Assembly: GCA_963792365.1 (NCBI GenBank)
Contig: CAWBVW010000010.1
Span: forward strand, 1-64,000
Direction: 5' to 3'
DNA: 64,000 nucleotides
From: JAOUGY01 sp963792365
GTDB lineage: Bacteria > Actinomycetota > Acidimicrobiia > Spongiisociales > ZC4RG35
Shown here: positions 17,921-31,728 of the stretch, piece by piece
How the letters are laid out: every line of letters begins with the position of its first letter
How positions within the stretch are numbered: position 1 is the first letter of the stretch
Made by a program: the position numbers and the translations under genes
The notes under the pieces: generated by a model
Databases searched by the model: none
What the model was told of the DNA's origin: nothing
Seen by the model: the letters and a program-made list of their open reading frames with translations, nothing else

Positions 17921-19738
17921 TCATAGGTCTATCGGGTCGACGTCGACTCGGAATGTGATACCACTGTCTCTCATCCTTTGGAGGACTGGCCGGAGCGCGG
18001 TCTTGAACGATCGCAGGTCGTCGCCCTGAATGAGCCATCTGACCCCGCTGGCAGATGGTGCTGGTCCGAGGATCGTCGCCTGTTGAGACAACGCCTGGAT
18101 CTCGGGATCGGCACCCATGGCGCCCTCACCGCGGGCCTCGATGACCACCAACCCACCGAATGGCGGATAGTGCATGGCCCGTCGATTCTCGAGCTCCGAC
18201 TCGTGAAATCCGTCCGGGTCACCACGTCTGAGGGCCGAGATCACGGGATGCTCGGGTTCGTTGGTCTGCACCATGAGCCTGCGCCCGGTGCCCGGTCGGA
18301 CGTACGTCGCAAGTCTGGATCCGATCCGGAAGGCCTCCTCGGCCGCCCGGTAGTCCACCCCGAACACAAGCCCATCGATGTCGACGACGACCACGAGATC
18401 ACGGAGGTCGAGGGTGGTGAGGTCGCGTTCCGTGCCGACGGCCACCGGAGCAGATGTCGGGTGCTCACCGACCGTCTCTTTGTCCACGATGCGAGCGATG
18501 TCATCCACGATCCGCCCCACCCCGGCTCCGAGCGGCTCGAACCGGGCGCCGCCGCACTCGACGCAAGGACCGAGCTCGGCTCCGCATCGTCGGCACTCCG
18601 GGGTCGGATCCGGCCGGGAGCCACATGCCGGACACCGACGGAGTGTCCGACATCGAACACAGCGTGAGGCTGCCGAGTATCCCCGCCGGTGGGCGAACAC
18701 GAACACGTTTCCGCCTCGGTTGACCGTCACCCGGATGGCCTGTCGCACACGCTCGGACAGCATCCCCGAGCCCGGCGGATCGTCGCGCCGATCGACGATC
18801 TCGACGAGCGGGAAGAGTCGTCCCGGTGGACGCATGATCCGAGGGCCGCGCGCAACGAGCTCCAACGAGGGCGCGGGACCGGCGAAGAGTGCAGTGACAC
18901 CGGTTCGGGTTGCTCGCGTCAAGACCAGGTCCCGCACGTGAACGGTGGGCGTTTGGCGGTCCTTCATGGCTCTGCGGCTCTCTTCGACCACCGCTACGAC
19001 TGCGAGATCAGGGACCAGCCAGGACGCCACTCGCGGCGTTCCGAGCAAGACTCCCCCGTGGTGACGCATGTGCGCCCAAGCTGCCGTGACGCCGGCGTCG
19101 TCTGTCTCATGATCCACGGTCACGAGATGTTCACCGAGCGGGCTGCGGACGGCGGTGGCGAGCCGGCGGACCTCGTCGCCGGTGGCGAGGATCACGACGA
19201 GCGACCGGTGGGTATCCCGAAGTTTGGCTCCGAGGGACACCGTCCACAGGTCGGCATCGTTCGATCCCAGCCACACGGTCGCACGGCGAACTCGATCGTC
19301 GAGGATGCCGTCCAGCGGATGTGAGACATCGGTCGGGATCGAGGTGGTGACGGGGGTGGCCGCATTCGGCGGAGGGTTGTTGGGCGGGGCGCACCGAGCC
19401 AGCATCACCGAAAGCGGCGCCACGTAGTGGCCGGCCGCCCAACGCATAACCTCGAGGAGCGACTGGTCGAAGATCGACGCCGCACCGGATATGGCGGCCA
19501 GCTCCTTCAGACCACCGGTATCCCCTTCTTCGACACTGATGACGTAACCACCGACTCTCCGACCCCCGAGCGGCACACGCACGATCGTTCCGACGCCCAC
19601 GCGGCTGGCGAACCGCCCAGGGATCGCGTATCGGAACCCGCCGTCGACGGAGAAGCTCGGGACCGCCGGGACGACCCGTGCGATGGAGCTCAGGCGAAGA
19701 CCGCCGCCAGATCCGCCGCCAGGTCGGTCTGCTCCCAC
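17921..19738 (-). CDS. priA: PriA-like primosomal protein, ATPase-defective
   Basis: It resembles PriA (replication restart), with the N-terminal 3'-DNA-binding fold (FSVDGGFRYAIP, GTIVRVPLGGRRVGGYV), a zinc cluster of CxxC pairs (about residues 370-410) and the C-terminal domain. There is no Walker A GxGKT, and the DEEH box is replaced by VVEESRR. Actinobacterial PriA proteins are known to lack these helicase motifs, so this fits the lineage. The product is 605 aa from GTG 19738, which overlaps metK by 49 bp. No better start is visible, so the N-terminus is uncertain. Confidence 0.88.
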   Translation of the reverse strand: MGADRPGGGSGGGLRLSSIARVVPAVPSFSVDGGFRYAIPGRFASRVGVGTIVRVPLGGRRVGGYVISVEEGDTGGLKELAAISGAASIFDQSLLEVMRWAAGHYVAPLSVMLARCAPPNNPPPNAATPVTTSIPTDVSHPLDGILDDRVRRATVWLGSNDADLWTVSLGAKLRDTHRSLVVILATGDEVRRLATAVRSPLGEHLVTVDHETDDAGVTAAWAHMRHHGGVLLGTPRVASWLVPDLAVVAVVEESRRAMKDRQTPTVHVRDLVLTRATRTGVTALFAGPAPSLELVARGPRIMRPPGRLFPLVEIVDRRDDPPGSGMLSERVRQAIRVTVNRGGNVFVFAHRRGYSAASRCVRCRTLRRCPACGSRPDPTPECRRCGAELGPCVECGGARFEPLGAGVGRIVDDIARIVDKETVGEHPTSAPVAVGTERDLTTLDLRDLVVVVDIDGLVFGVDYRAAEEAFRIGSRLATYVRPGTGRRLMVQTNEPEHPVISALRRGDPDGFHESELENRRAMHYPPFGGLVVIEARGEGAMGADPEIQALSQQATILGPAPSASGVRWLIQGDDLRSFKTALRPVLQRMRDSGITFRVDVDPIDL

Positions 19739-20832
19739 GGAAGATCCGGTCGTCCGAAATGGCCATAGGCGGCGGTCTGCCGGTAGATCGGTGCGCGGAG
19801 CCCGAGGCGCTCGATGATGGCGCGCGGTCGGAAATCGAACATCTCCGACACGACCGCTTCGAGGCGGTCCGGATCCACGTTCGATGTCCCAAAGGTGTCG
19901 ACGAGGATCGAGAAGGGCTCTGCGCGGCCGATCGCATAGGCCAGCTGCACTTCGCAGCGATCCGCCAAACCGGCGGCGACCACGTTCTTGGCGGCGTGAC
20001 GGGCTGCATAGGCGGCTGATCGGTCGACCTTGGTCGGGTCCTTCCCCGAGAAGGCTCCCCCGCCGTGACGGGCGTATCCGCCGTAGGTGTCGACGATGAT
20101 CTTCCGCCCGGTCAGCCCGGTGTCGGCATGCGGCCCCCCGATCTCGAACCGGCCGGTCGGGTTCATGAAGAAGGGGGCGCCGGCGTCGTACATCCCCTCC
20201 GGAATCACAGGCTGGATCACATGCTCGACGAGGTCGGGCCGCATGGTTGCGTCCATGTCGACTGCGGGTGCGTGGTGCGACGAGATGAGGATGCTGGTGA
20301 CGGCCACGGGTTGGTTTCCCTCGTAACGCACGGTCACCTGGGTCTTCCCGTCGGGACGGAGATACGGCAGCGTCCCGTTCTTCCGGACTTGGGCGAGCCG
20401 TTCGGCCAGACGGTGGGCGAGCTGGATCGGCACCGGCATGAGCTCCGCGGTCTCATTGCAGGCGTACCCGAACATGATGCCCTGGTCGCCGGCGCCGTCC
20501 TGATCGACGCCCATGGCGATGTCGGCACTCTGCGCGTGGAGGAGGTTGGTGATCTTGAGCGTGTGGGCATCGAACTCCGGGTCGAAGTCGTGGTATCCGA
20601 TCCCTTCGACCACGGAGCGCACCACGCCTTCGACGTCGATGTGATACCGGGTGGTGATCTCACCGGCCACGATGGCGGTCCTCGATGTCACCATGGTCTC
20701 GCAGGCGACGCGGGCCGTCGGGTCCCCTGCCAGGGCCGCATCGAGGATGCCGTCGGAGATGGCGTCACAGATCTTGTCGGGATGCCCCTCGGTGACCGAT
20801 TCGGAGCTGAAGTACCAGCGGCGATGCGTCAT
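19690..20832 (-). CDS. metK: S-adenosylmethionine synthetase
   Basis: MetK makes AdoMet from methionine and ATP. The 380-aa product carries GHPDKICDAISD, the GAGDQGIMFGYA hexapeptide region and the P-loop-like GGGAFSGKDPTKVDRS. ATG 20832 matches the family start (MTHRRWYFSSESVTEGHPDK), and the frame upstream is not coding. No strong ribosome site precedes it. It starts 11 bp after coaBC, and no SAM riboswitch could fit there. Confidence 0.97.
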   Translation of the reverse strand: MTHRRWYFSSESVTEGHPDKICDAISDGILDAALAGDPTARVACETMVTSRTAIVAGEITTRYHIDVEGVVRSVVEGIGYHDFDPEFDAHTLKITNLLHAQSADIAMGVDQDGAGDQGIMFGYACNETAELMPVPIQLAHRLAERLAQVRKNGTLPYLRPDGKTQVTVRYEGNQPVAVTSILISSHHAPAVDMDATMRPDLVEHVIQPVIPEGMYDAGAPFFMNPTGRFEIGGPHADTGLTGRKIIVDTYGGYARHGGGAFSGKDPTKVDRSAAYAARHAAKNVVAAGLADRCEVQLAYAIGRAEPFSILVDTFGTSNVDPDRLEAVVSEMFDFRPRAIIERLGLRAPIYRQTAAYGHFGRPDLPWEQTDLAADLAAVFA

Positions 20833-20843
20833 GCCGAAAGACG

Positions 20844-22040
20844 TTAACGGCTCACAGCGAGCTCTCCACCAATGAGATCCAGGATCCTGGCGGCGACCTC
20901 GTTCTTCGATCCTATCGACCATTCGTCGGTGCGCCCGTCTGGCCAGCAGATCGTGACTCGGTTCGTGTCCACCGCAAAGCCGGCGTCCGGCTGGGAAACG
21001 TCATTGGCCACCAGGAAGTCCACCCCCTTGCGGCGCGCCTTCTCGACAGCCCGCGCCAGCGAGCCGGTCTCCGCCGCAAAGCCGATCAACAGCGATGGAC
21101 GCTCCTCACGGGCCGCCACGCTTGCGAGGATGTCGGGCGTGGGCTCGAGGTGTATCTGAGGCGGACCGTCGCTTCGACTGAGCTTCGATCCGTGGCTGTC
21201 GACGGGACGAAAGTCGGCGACCGCGGCCGCCATGATGGCCACATCGGGGCGGATGCCCGCCACAGCATCGGCCATCTCCTGTGCGGACTCGACCTGCACT
21301 CGCGTGATCGTGGGGGCGACATCGAGGTGGGAAGAGGTCACGAGCGTCACCGCGGCGCCTCGCCGGGCCGCCTCTTCGGCGAGGGCGTGTCCCATCTTGC
21401 CGGAGGAGCGATTGCCGATGTAACGCACGGGGTCGATCGCCTCCCGGGTGCCTCCCGCAGTCACGAGTACGGAAACGCCCGTCAGGGGGCCACCGGCAAG
21501 TGCGACGAGAGCCTCCAAGATCTCCTCTGGTTCAGACATCCGTCCGGGACCGGCATCGCCTCCGGCCAGTGGTCCGGACTCCGGTCCCACGATCGTCGCA
21601 CCATCCGCTCGCACCATTGCGATCGCGCGTCGGGTCGCCGGGTGTTCCCACATCTCGGTATGCATGGCCGGTGCCACCACAAGCGGCGCCCCGGATGCAA
21701 CGACCGTGGCCGTCAGCACGTCCTCGGACAATGCGTGGGCGAGCCGAGACAACGTTGCGGTGGTGGCGGGCGCCACGACAATCAGGTCCGCCCATCGCGC
21801 CAGATCCGTGTGCGGGCTGACGGACTGCTCGTCGTCGAACAGCCCCGTGACCACGGGGTGTCCCGTGAGGGCGGCCATGGTCGGCGGGCCCAGGAACCGT
21901 GAAGCGGCCTCGGTCATGATGACCCGCACCTCGGCGCCCTCGCCCATCAGCAGGCGCGCCAACGAGGCCGATTTGTAGGCGGCGACACCACCGGATACGC
22001 CGAGGACCACCCGCCGTCCGGCGAGCCGTCCAGCCGGCAT
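20844..22040 (-). CDS. coaBC: Phosphopantothenoylcysteine synthetase/decarboxylase
   Basis: This coenzyme A pathway fusion has an N-terminal FMN-dependent decarboxylase CoaC (GVSGGVAAYKSASL, and APAMHTEMW, the actinobacterial form of PAMN) and a C-terminal synthetase CoaB (VTAGGTREAIDPVRYIGNRSSGKMG). The length is 398 aa. ATG 22040 shares one base with the rpoZ stop (TGATG). The open frame upstream to 22409 runs across rpoZ and is spurious. Confidence 0.96.
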   Translation of the reverse strand: MPAGRLAGRRVVLGVSGGVAAYKSASLARLLMGEGAEVRVIMTEAASRFLGPPTMAALTGHPVVTGLFDDEQSVSPHTDLARWADLIVVAPATTATLSRLAHALSEDVLTATVVASGAPLVVAPAMHTEMWEHPATRRAIAMVRADGATIVGPESGPLAGGDAGPGRMSEPEEILEALVALAGGPLTGVSVLVTAGGTREAIDPVRYIGNRSSGKMGHALAEEAARRGAAVTLVTSSHLDVAPTITRVQVESAQEMADAVAGIRPDVAIMAAAVADFRPVDSHGSKLSRSDGPPQIHLEPTPDILASVAAREERPSLLIGFAAETGSLARAVEKARRKGVDFLVANDVSQPDAGFAVDTNRVTICWPDGRTDEWSIGSKNEVAARILDLIGGELAVSR

Positions 22041-22261
22041 CAATCTTCCTCGCGCTCCACAGCCACCTTGCCTTCTGCGATCTCCTCCATGGCGATCGTG
22101 AGTGGCTTGCGGCTGAGCGAGTGCACCTGTGGTGGCACAAAACGCCCGTATCCACCACCGAGCTGGTGGTAGTAGGCGTTGATCTGACGGGCCCGTCGGG
22201 AGGCTACGACAACGGTGGCAAATCGGTTTCCGACCTCGTCGATGACATCTTCGAGTTTCAT
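22040..22261 (-). CDS. rpoZ: RNA polymerase omega subunit
   Basis: Omega assists assembly of beta' into RNA polymerase. The 73-aa product has the RFATVVVASRRARQIN signature (residues about 13-28). ATG 22261 has AAGGA four bases upstream. A TATCCT hexamer about 30 bp upstream could be a -10, but no clear -35 accompanies it. It sits in the gmk-rpoZ-coaBC order of other actinobacteria, except for the inserted gene at 22391. Confidence 0.95.
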   Translation of the reverse strand: MKLEDVIDEVGNRFATVVVASRRARQINAYYHQLGGGYGRFVPPQVHSLSRKPLTIAMEEIAEGKVAVEREED

Positions 22262-22390
22262 GGAGTCCTTCGAGGGAGAGTGGACCCAGGATACTGGACC
22301 GTGGCCGAGAACACCACATTTGAACGATCCTCCCGACGTGCCACCGGTGCGAGAGCCGGACCTCGAGGTGTGCCGACACGACGGCCGGCC
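22262..22390. other. Intergenic gap upstream of rpoZ
   Basis: This 129-bp gap holds a TATCCT (minus strand, about 22289-22294) that may be a -10 for rpoZ. I see no repeat, hairpin with T-run or small gene. Confidence 0.4.
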
Positions 22391-23311
22391 TCAGGGGCGT
22401 CGCACCCACATCTCTGTGACGTGCTCTTGGGTTCGCTCGAAGCGATCGAGAATCTCACCCTGTAGCGCCCAGTCCGGTCTCGAGTCCTCGTACTCCACCA
22501 GCTTTACACCGGCACGTGCGGCCGCGTGCAACGTCACGTCGACGGCGTGCGCCAGAATGGTGGAACGCTGCACCCGCTCCGACTCGATGACCCCGCCCGG
22601 CACCAGATACGCACTGCTCGCGAGCCCGGAGCCGAGTGTGACGGCCGAGGCGGCCACCGGCGATCCGGTGCGATTCCACACGAGCCCGATCGCCACCAGT
22701 GTTCCCACCACCGACAAGAACGAACCGGTCGGCGGAAAGGACACCGTCTCGCCCGTCCAACGGTGGCCCTCGGCGTAGATCTGCTCGTATAGGGTCTCGA
22801 TAGGCGGTGTCATCTCGTCGAACGTCTCAATGGCGTACCCGACCGGCAGCGGACCCGATGGCTCGGGCCGATCCGACGTGCTGATCGTGCCGTTGCGCAC
22901 CGTGATCTCATGGCGGAAGTCCGGCCGTGACCGAACCCAATCCGTCATCGGATCCTCGGCGGCAGCCTTGGTCTCCACGATCCGCTCCCCCGCCAGATCG
23001 AGCACTGCGTCGACGAGTCCGGTCATCACCTCGGGGGTGCGATGCTCCGACAGCACGTCGACGCCGATCTCGGCGAGCCGGGGATGGCGGGGGCCGACCC
23101 GATAGCTGCCGAGCCCGACGGGCATGGCGTCGACCTCGGCGACGATCGAACCGGTGGCGTCGGAGTGGATGATACGTCTCCGGCCCGCCACCATCGGCGC
23201 CGGGCAATCGGCCTGGGCACGCGCAACCAGGAGCGCCAGATCGTCTCCTTCAGTGGGTGATCGCGTCAGCATTCCCACATTGATAGCAATCCGAGGACGA
23301 GATGTGCGCAT
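22391..23311 (-). CDS. Uncharacterised protein, possible tandem GNAT fold
   Basis: I do not recognise this 306-aa protein with certainty. Two halves each look like a weak acetyltransferase (GNAT) domain. In the first, strands around SIVAEVDAMPVGLGSYRVG are followed by helix VMTGLVDAVLDLAGERIV. In the second, LVAIGLVWNRTGSPVAASAVTL is followed by QRSTILAHAVDVTLHAAARAG. The usual acetyl-CoA loop (Q/RxxGxG/A) is absent or degenerate in both halves. Length and layout recall two-GNAT proteins such as mycothiol synthase, but no function is claimed. ATG 23311 was chosen. TTG 23332 and ATG 23272 are alternatives. It is inserted between gmk and rpoZ, which are usually adjacent. Confidence 0.7.
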   Translation of the reverse strand: MRTSRPRIAINVGMLTRSPTEGDDLALLVARAQADCPAPMVAGRRRIIHSDATGSIVAEVDAMPVGLGSYRVGPRHPRLAEIGVDVLSEHRTPEVMTGLVDAVLDLAGERIVETKAAAEDPMTDWVRSRPDFRHEITVRNGTISTSDRPEPSGPLPVGYAIETFDEMTPPIETLYEQIYAEGHRWTGETVSFPPTGSFLSVVGTLVAIGLVWNRTGSPVAASAVTLGSGLASSAYLVPGGVIESERVQRSTILAHAVDVTLHAAARAGVKLVEYEDSRPDWALQGEILDRFERTQEHVTEMWVRRP

Positions 23312-23379
23312 CTTCGAGATTCGACGTCGCAACCGGGAAATGCGGCCCTCGAACTCGTCGGCCGTGACCGTGAGCCGGA

Positions 23380-23967
23380 TCAGACCGGCTGGACCGGACC
23401 GACGATCGCCAGGACCTCTTCAGTGGCGATATCGAGGTCCTCGTTCACGACCACGTGGTCGAACAGCGCGTCTGCGATCGACAACTCCCATCGGGCGATC
23501 TCGAGGCGACGCTCGATCTGCTCGGCGGTGGTATCGCCGCGCATTCGGAGCCGTCGGGCGAGTTCGTCGAGCGATGGCGCTCGAATGAAGATCATGAGGG
23601 CTGCGGGGTACGCGGCACGGATCTGAGTGGCACCCTGGACTTCGATCTCGAGGAGAATGTCCTCTCCTCGATCCAGCACCGTGAGAACCGGATCCAGAAG
23701 GGTTCCATACAGGTGGGCTCCGTACTCGGCCCACTCCAGGAACTCCGAATCGTCGACCATACGGCGAAACTCCAGGACGTCCACGAAGTGGTAGTGCACG
23801 CCATCCACCTCACCCGGTCGGGGTGCCCGGGTCGTCACCGACACCGAGAATCGGAAGGGCCTTCGTTCGAGGAGCCGGCGGACGATGGTGGACTTGCCGG
23901 CCCCCGACGGGCCGGCGATCACCACAAGCCGACCGTGTTCAGGAGAATTCGGCGAGGAGGGCGGCAC
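23380..23967 (-). CDS. gmk: Guanylate kinase
   Basis: Gmk phosphorylates GMP to GDP. It has the P-loop AGPSGAGKSTIVRRLL, the GMP site SVTTRAPRPGEVDGVHYHF, and the lid region RLRMRGDTTAEQIERR. I placed the start at GTG 23967 (195 aa), giving a 29-bp overlap with mihF. ATG 24015 would overlap mihF by 77 bp. The mihF-gmk order is the actinobacterial norm. Confidence 0.93.
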   Translation of the reverse strand: MPPSSPNSPEHGRLVVIAGPSGAGKSTIVRRLLERRPFRFSVSVTTRAPRPGEVDGVHYHFVDVLEFRRMVDDSEFLEWAEYGAHLYGTLLDPVLTVLDRGEDILLEIEVQGATQIRAAYPAALMIFIRAPSLDELARRLRMRGDTTAEQIERRLEIARWELSIADALFDHVVVNEDLDIATEEVLAIVGPVQPV

Positions 23968-24250
23968 GCTGTTTGTCGCCGAGACCCCGCAGCCGCCGGT
24001 TGTCGGCGATCCCATGGGCCTCCATCATTCGTTTGGCCTTGACCTTGCCGTTGCCGGGCATCGACGCCAGAACCGACTCGACCTTGAGTCCCCCGACCAG
24101 GTCATCCGTCTCGATGCGCTCGAGCAGCTCCTCGAAGGTCAGCGACCCCGTCTTCAACAACTCCTTGACCTCCGCTCGGACGCGCCGCGCTTCGGCCGCG
24201 CGAGCCAGAGCTTGGGCTCGTTGCTCGTCCGAAAGCTGGGGTGGTTGCAT
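23939..24250 (-). CDS. mihF: Actinobacterial integration host factor (mIHF)
   Basis: This 103-aa nucleoid-associated DNA-binding protein is of the mycobacterial IHF type, unrelated to the proteobacterial IHF fold. The hallmark C-terminal region has a helix-two-turn-helix-like SMPGNGKVKAKRMMEAHGI and RRLRGLGDKQRAALL. The N-terminal half is a charged helix. ATG start at 24250. It lies between pyrF and gmk as in mycobacteria, and is a strong marker that the organism is an actinobacterium. Confidence 0.95.
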   Translation of the reverse strand: MQPPQLSDEQRAQALARAAEARRVRAEVKELLKTGSLTFEELLERIETDDLVGGLKVESVLASMPGNGKVKAKRMMEAHGIADNRRLRGLGDKQRAALLAEFS

Positions 24251-24316
24251 ACGGTCTCCCGATCGCCGAACGCTGAACTCTACCGGGCCGGCGCTCCGGT
24301 TTCCACGACCGGCCGT

Positions 24317-25008
24317 TCAAGAGGGTCGGGTCAGGCCCGCCACGATGGCAGCTGCTGCCGAGCCAGGATCATCGGCGCGGGTGATCGGCCGTCCGATCAC
24401 CAGCAGGTCCGCGCCGGCGGCGACTGCCTCTGCCGGCGTGGCGACTCTCGCCTGATCGCCCGGTGCAGAGCCCGTGGGGCGAACACCGGGCGTCACCTTC
24501 GTCAGCTGGGGAGCGACCGCACGTACGACCCCCAGCTCCCGAACCGAGCAAACCACTCCCTCAGCTCCACTCCCGGCGGCCAACGCAGCCAAGATCCCGA
24601 CGTGGGTGCCGATGTCGTTGGCGACGCCGGTGGCGGCGAGTGCCGCTTCGTCGAGGCTGGTGAGCACGGTCACCGCGAGGACGCCGGCGTGGCCGTCCGA
24701 TCCATCCGAGAGCCCATACGCCGCCGCCTTCATCATGTCCGCCCCTCCCGAAGCGTGCACCGTCAACCAGCGCGCCCCGGACGCTCCGATCCGCCGTGCA
24801 GCCGCTTCGACCGTGTTGGGGATGTCGTGGAGCTTGGCGTCACAGAAGACCGGTCTTCCCAACTCGGCGATCGACGACACAACTGCGGGGCCCTCGCCCA
24901 TCAGCAGCTCCAGCCCGACCTTGAACCCGCCCACATGAGGCTCGACGACTCGGGCGAGCCGGAGAGCGTCCTCTGCATCGGGCACGTCGAGCGCAACCAG
25001 GATCGGGT

Positions 25009-25012
<4 letters not shown>
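24317..25012 (-). CDS. pyrF: Orotidine 5'-phosphate decarboxylase
   Basis: PyrF makes UMP in the last step of the pathway. The 231-aa product has the class I catalytic block DAKLHDIPNTV (about 60-70), GVRPTGS and the phosphate site LVIGRPITRADDP. As I recall, M. tuberculosis has a longer, distinct PyrF type, so this gene is a different form in the same operon position. GTG at 25012 overlaps the pyrD stop (GTGA). The frame stays open far upstream to 26149 across pyrD and the repeat, but that is a GC-rich artefact. Confidence 0.95.
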
Positions 25013-29269
<4,257 letters not shown>

Positions 29270-29283
<14 letters not shown>

Positions 29284-30457
29284 CCAGATCACCTCCATTC
29301 AGTCCCATGAGCTCCAGGAAGTCGTCGAACAGGTGAGCTGCGTCGTGTGGCCCCGGAGCGGCTTCGGGGTGATATTGGACGCTGAACGCCGGCACATCGA
29401 GACATCGAAGCCCTTCGAGCGTGCCGTCGTTGAGGTTCTGGTGGGTGGGGACCACCGGTCCGAACTCGGTCTCGACCTGGTGTGGCAGGAGACCACGGTG
29501 GGCCAATCCGTCGCGCTCCGGCGGTGACTCATCGGTCAAGGACCAGAGATCCACGGCGAACCCGTGGTTCTGTGCGGTGATCTCGACTCCGCCGTCGCCG
29601 AGGCGGCGGACGGGGTGGTTGCCGCCGTGATGGCCGAACGGGAGCTTGTAGGTGGTGGCGCCGAGCGCAAGCCCCAGCACCTGGTGGCCGAGGCAGATGC
29701 CGAACACCGGCAGTCTGCCCACCACGCCTCGCAGGGCTTCGATGCTGGCCATGAGCGGCTCGGGATCGCCGGGCCCGTTCGACACGAAGACGCCATCCGG
29801 CGACCTTTGGAGGATCTCTTCGGCGGTGGTCGACGCAGGCACGACCGTCACGTCGAGTCCGTGATCGGCAAGGTGTCGGGCGATATCGTGCTTCATCCCA
29901 AGATCCACCGCGACCACCGAGCCCCGGCGCGGCCCTTCGGCTGCGACCTCGTACGGCTTGTCTGTCGTGACCCCCCCGACCAGGTCGAGACCCTCCATGC
30001 GGGGCGCCGAGGCTGCCCGGTCCGACAATTCCGACTCGGTGACCCCGACACCCATCGCCACCGGCTGGGCGCCGTTGTCGCGGATGTGGCGGGTGAGGCG
30101 CCTCGTGTCCAGATCGGCCAGGGCGACGATCCCGCGCTCGCGGAGATAACCGACGAAGGACCCCTCCGATCGCCAGTTCGAGTCGCGGCGCGACAGGGAC
30201 CGCATGACGAATCCTGTTGCGTGCGGCCGGGTCGCCTGTTCGTCGAGGTGTGTCACCCCGTAGTTGCCGATGTGCGAGGCCGTCATCACGACGACCTGAC
30301 CCGCATACGAGGGATCGGTGAGAATCTCCTGGTATCCGGTCATCGAGGTGTTGAACACCACTTCGCCTGTGGTCACCCCCTCGGCGCCCACACCTCGGCC
30401 GCGAAACACGGCACCGTCGGCAGTCACCAGCAAGCCCGGTGTCCGAACGTTCGTCAT
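29270..30457 (-). CDS. carA: Carbamoyl-phosphate synthase small subunit
   Basis: CarA is the glutamine amidotransferase subunit that supplies ammonia to CarB. The 395-aa product has an N-terminal CarA domain (VFNTSMTGYQEILTDPSYAGQ) and a class I glutaminase domain with the nucleophile in FGICLGHQVLGLALG and a C-terminal His-Glu (YHPEAAPGPHD). ATG 30457 overlaps the pyrC stop (ATGA). It serves both pyrimidine and arginine synthesis. Confidence 0.97.
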
Positions 30458-31728
30458 CGGCGAGCCTCCCTGGAGGTCACGTCATGCGTGATCCGTCCCC
30501 CGAACAAGGTGGCGACCACCCGTCCCGTCATCGTGTGCCCCGTCCACGGCGAGTTCTGTGAACGGGACACGAATGGTCCCGCCTCCCAGGTCGCCGTCGG
30601 ATCGATGACCGTGACGTGACCTGGGCCGCCCACCCGGAGCGGGAGTCCGTGCTCGCCGAGATCGGCGATCCTGGCCGGTGTGATCGACATTCGTTCGAAG
30701 AGTGTCGTCTGGTCCAGTCCTGTGGCCATCAGGGTGGCTGCAACCGCGGTCTCCAGTCCGATGACGCCGCGGGGAGCCTCTTCGAACGGCACCTCACATT
30801 CGGCTTCGGCATGCGGAGCGTGGTCGGTGGCGACGGCATCGATGATTCCGTCCTGGAGCCCGGCGATCAGTGTTTCGATGTCGCTGCTCGACCGCAGGGG
30901 CGGATACATCTTGAAGTCCGGGTCCATCGACATGACATTCCGGTCGTCGAACGTGAGATGGTGAGGCGCCACTTCGGCCGTCACCGGCAGACCTTCTCGC
31001 TTCGCCGCCCTCACCAACGCCACAGTCCCTGCCGAGGAGACATGTTGCACGTGGTATCGGCATCCTGTGAGCCGCACCAGCGCCAGGTCGCGGGCCACCA
31101 CCACCTCCTCGGCTGCAGACGGGAGCCCACGCATTCCCAGCTTCGACGAGACGGCACCTTCGTGCATGTGCCCGTCACGCGAGAGGCCACGATCCTCGGC
31201 GTGTTGGGCCACAAGGCCGCCCCGGTGGGCCAGGTACTCCATTGCCGAACGAAGTAGGCCGGCGTCGGCGACGCTGTCGCCGTCATCGCTGAACATCCGG
31301 ACGCCGGCCGACCACAGGTCATCGAGGTGCGACAAGCGCTCCCCGGCCCGTCCCAAGGTCAACGCTCCGACCGGAATGACGTCTACCAGACCCGCTTCGC
31401 GCCCGCGATCGGCAACGAAACGCGCCAGGTGACCCGAATCGATGGCCGGGTCGGTGTTCGGCATCGCCAGCACTGCGGTGAAACCACCTGCTGCGGCCGC
31501 GGCAGACCCCGAGGCCACGTCTTCCTTCCACTCCTGACCAGGCTCGCGCACATGCACGTGCAGGTCGACGAGACCGGGGCCAACCCAGCATCCGGCGGCG
31601 TCGATGACGGTTTCGGCAGTGAGATCGGATCCGATCGCCACGATCCGATCACCCACGAGCACGTCGGCTTCGACGGTTCCCTCCGGAGTGAGGACGGTAC
31701 CGCCCTTGATGAGGACTTCATCGCTCAC
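30454..31728 (-). CDS. pyrC: Dihydroorotase
   Basis: PyrC cyclises carbamoyl-aspartate to dihydroorotate. The 424-aa amidohydrolase of the long (class I) type has VDLHVHVREPGQEWKEDV (metal histidines), AMPNTDPA, HVSSAGTV and ATDHAPHAEAE. GTG start at 31728 overlaps the pyrB stop (GTGA). Confidence 0.97.
   Translation of the reverse strand: MSDEVLIKGGTVLTPEGTVEADVLVGDRIVAIGSDLTAETVIDAAGCWVGPGLVDLHVHVREPGQEWKEDVASGSAAAAAGGFTAVLAMPNTDPAIDSGHLARFVADRGREAGLVDVIPVGALTLGRAGERLSHLDDLWSAGVRMFSDDGDSVADAGLLRSAMEYLAHRGGLVAQHAEDRGLSRDGHMHEGAVSSKLGMRGLPSAAEEVVVARDLALVRLTGCRYHVQHVSSAGTVALVRAAKREGLPVTAEVAPHHLTFDDRNVMSMDPDFKMYPPLRSSSDIETLIAGLQDGIIDAVATDHAPHAEAECEVPFEEAPRGVIGLETAVAATLMATGLDQTTLFERMSITPARIADLGEHGLPLRVGGPGHVTVIDPTATWEAGPFVSRSQNSPWTGHTMTGRVVATLFGGRITHDVTSREARR

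Noticed and set aside
17921..19738. priA taken as a broken helicase gene
   Set aside because: Loss of the Walker motifs is a known trait of actinobacterial PriA. The frame is intact and of normal length for that group.
20833..20843. SAM riboswitch ahead of metK
   Set aside because: The gap to coaBC is 11 bases, far too short.
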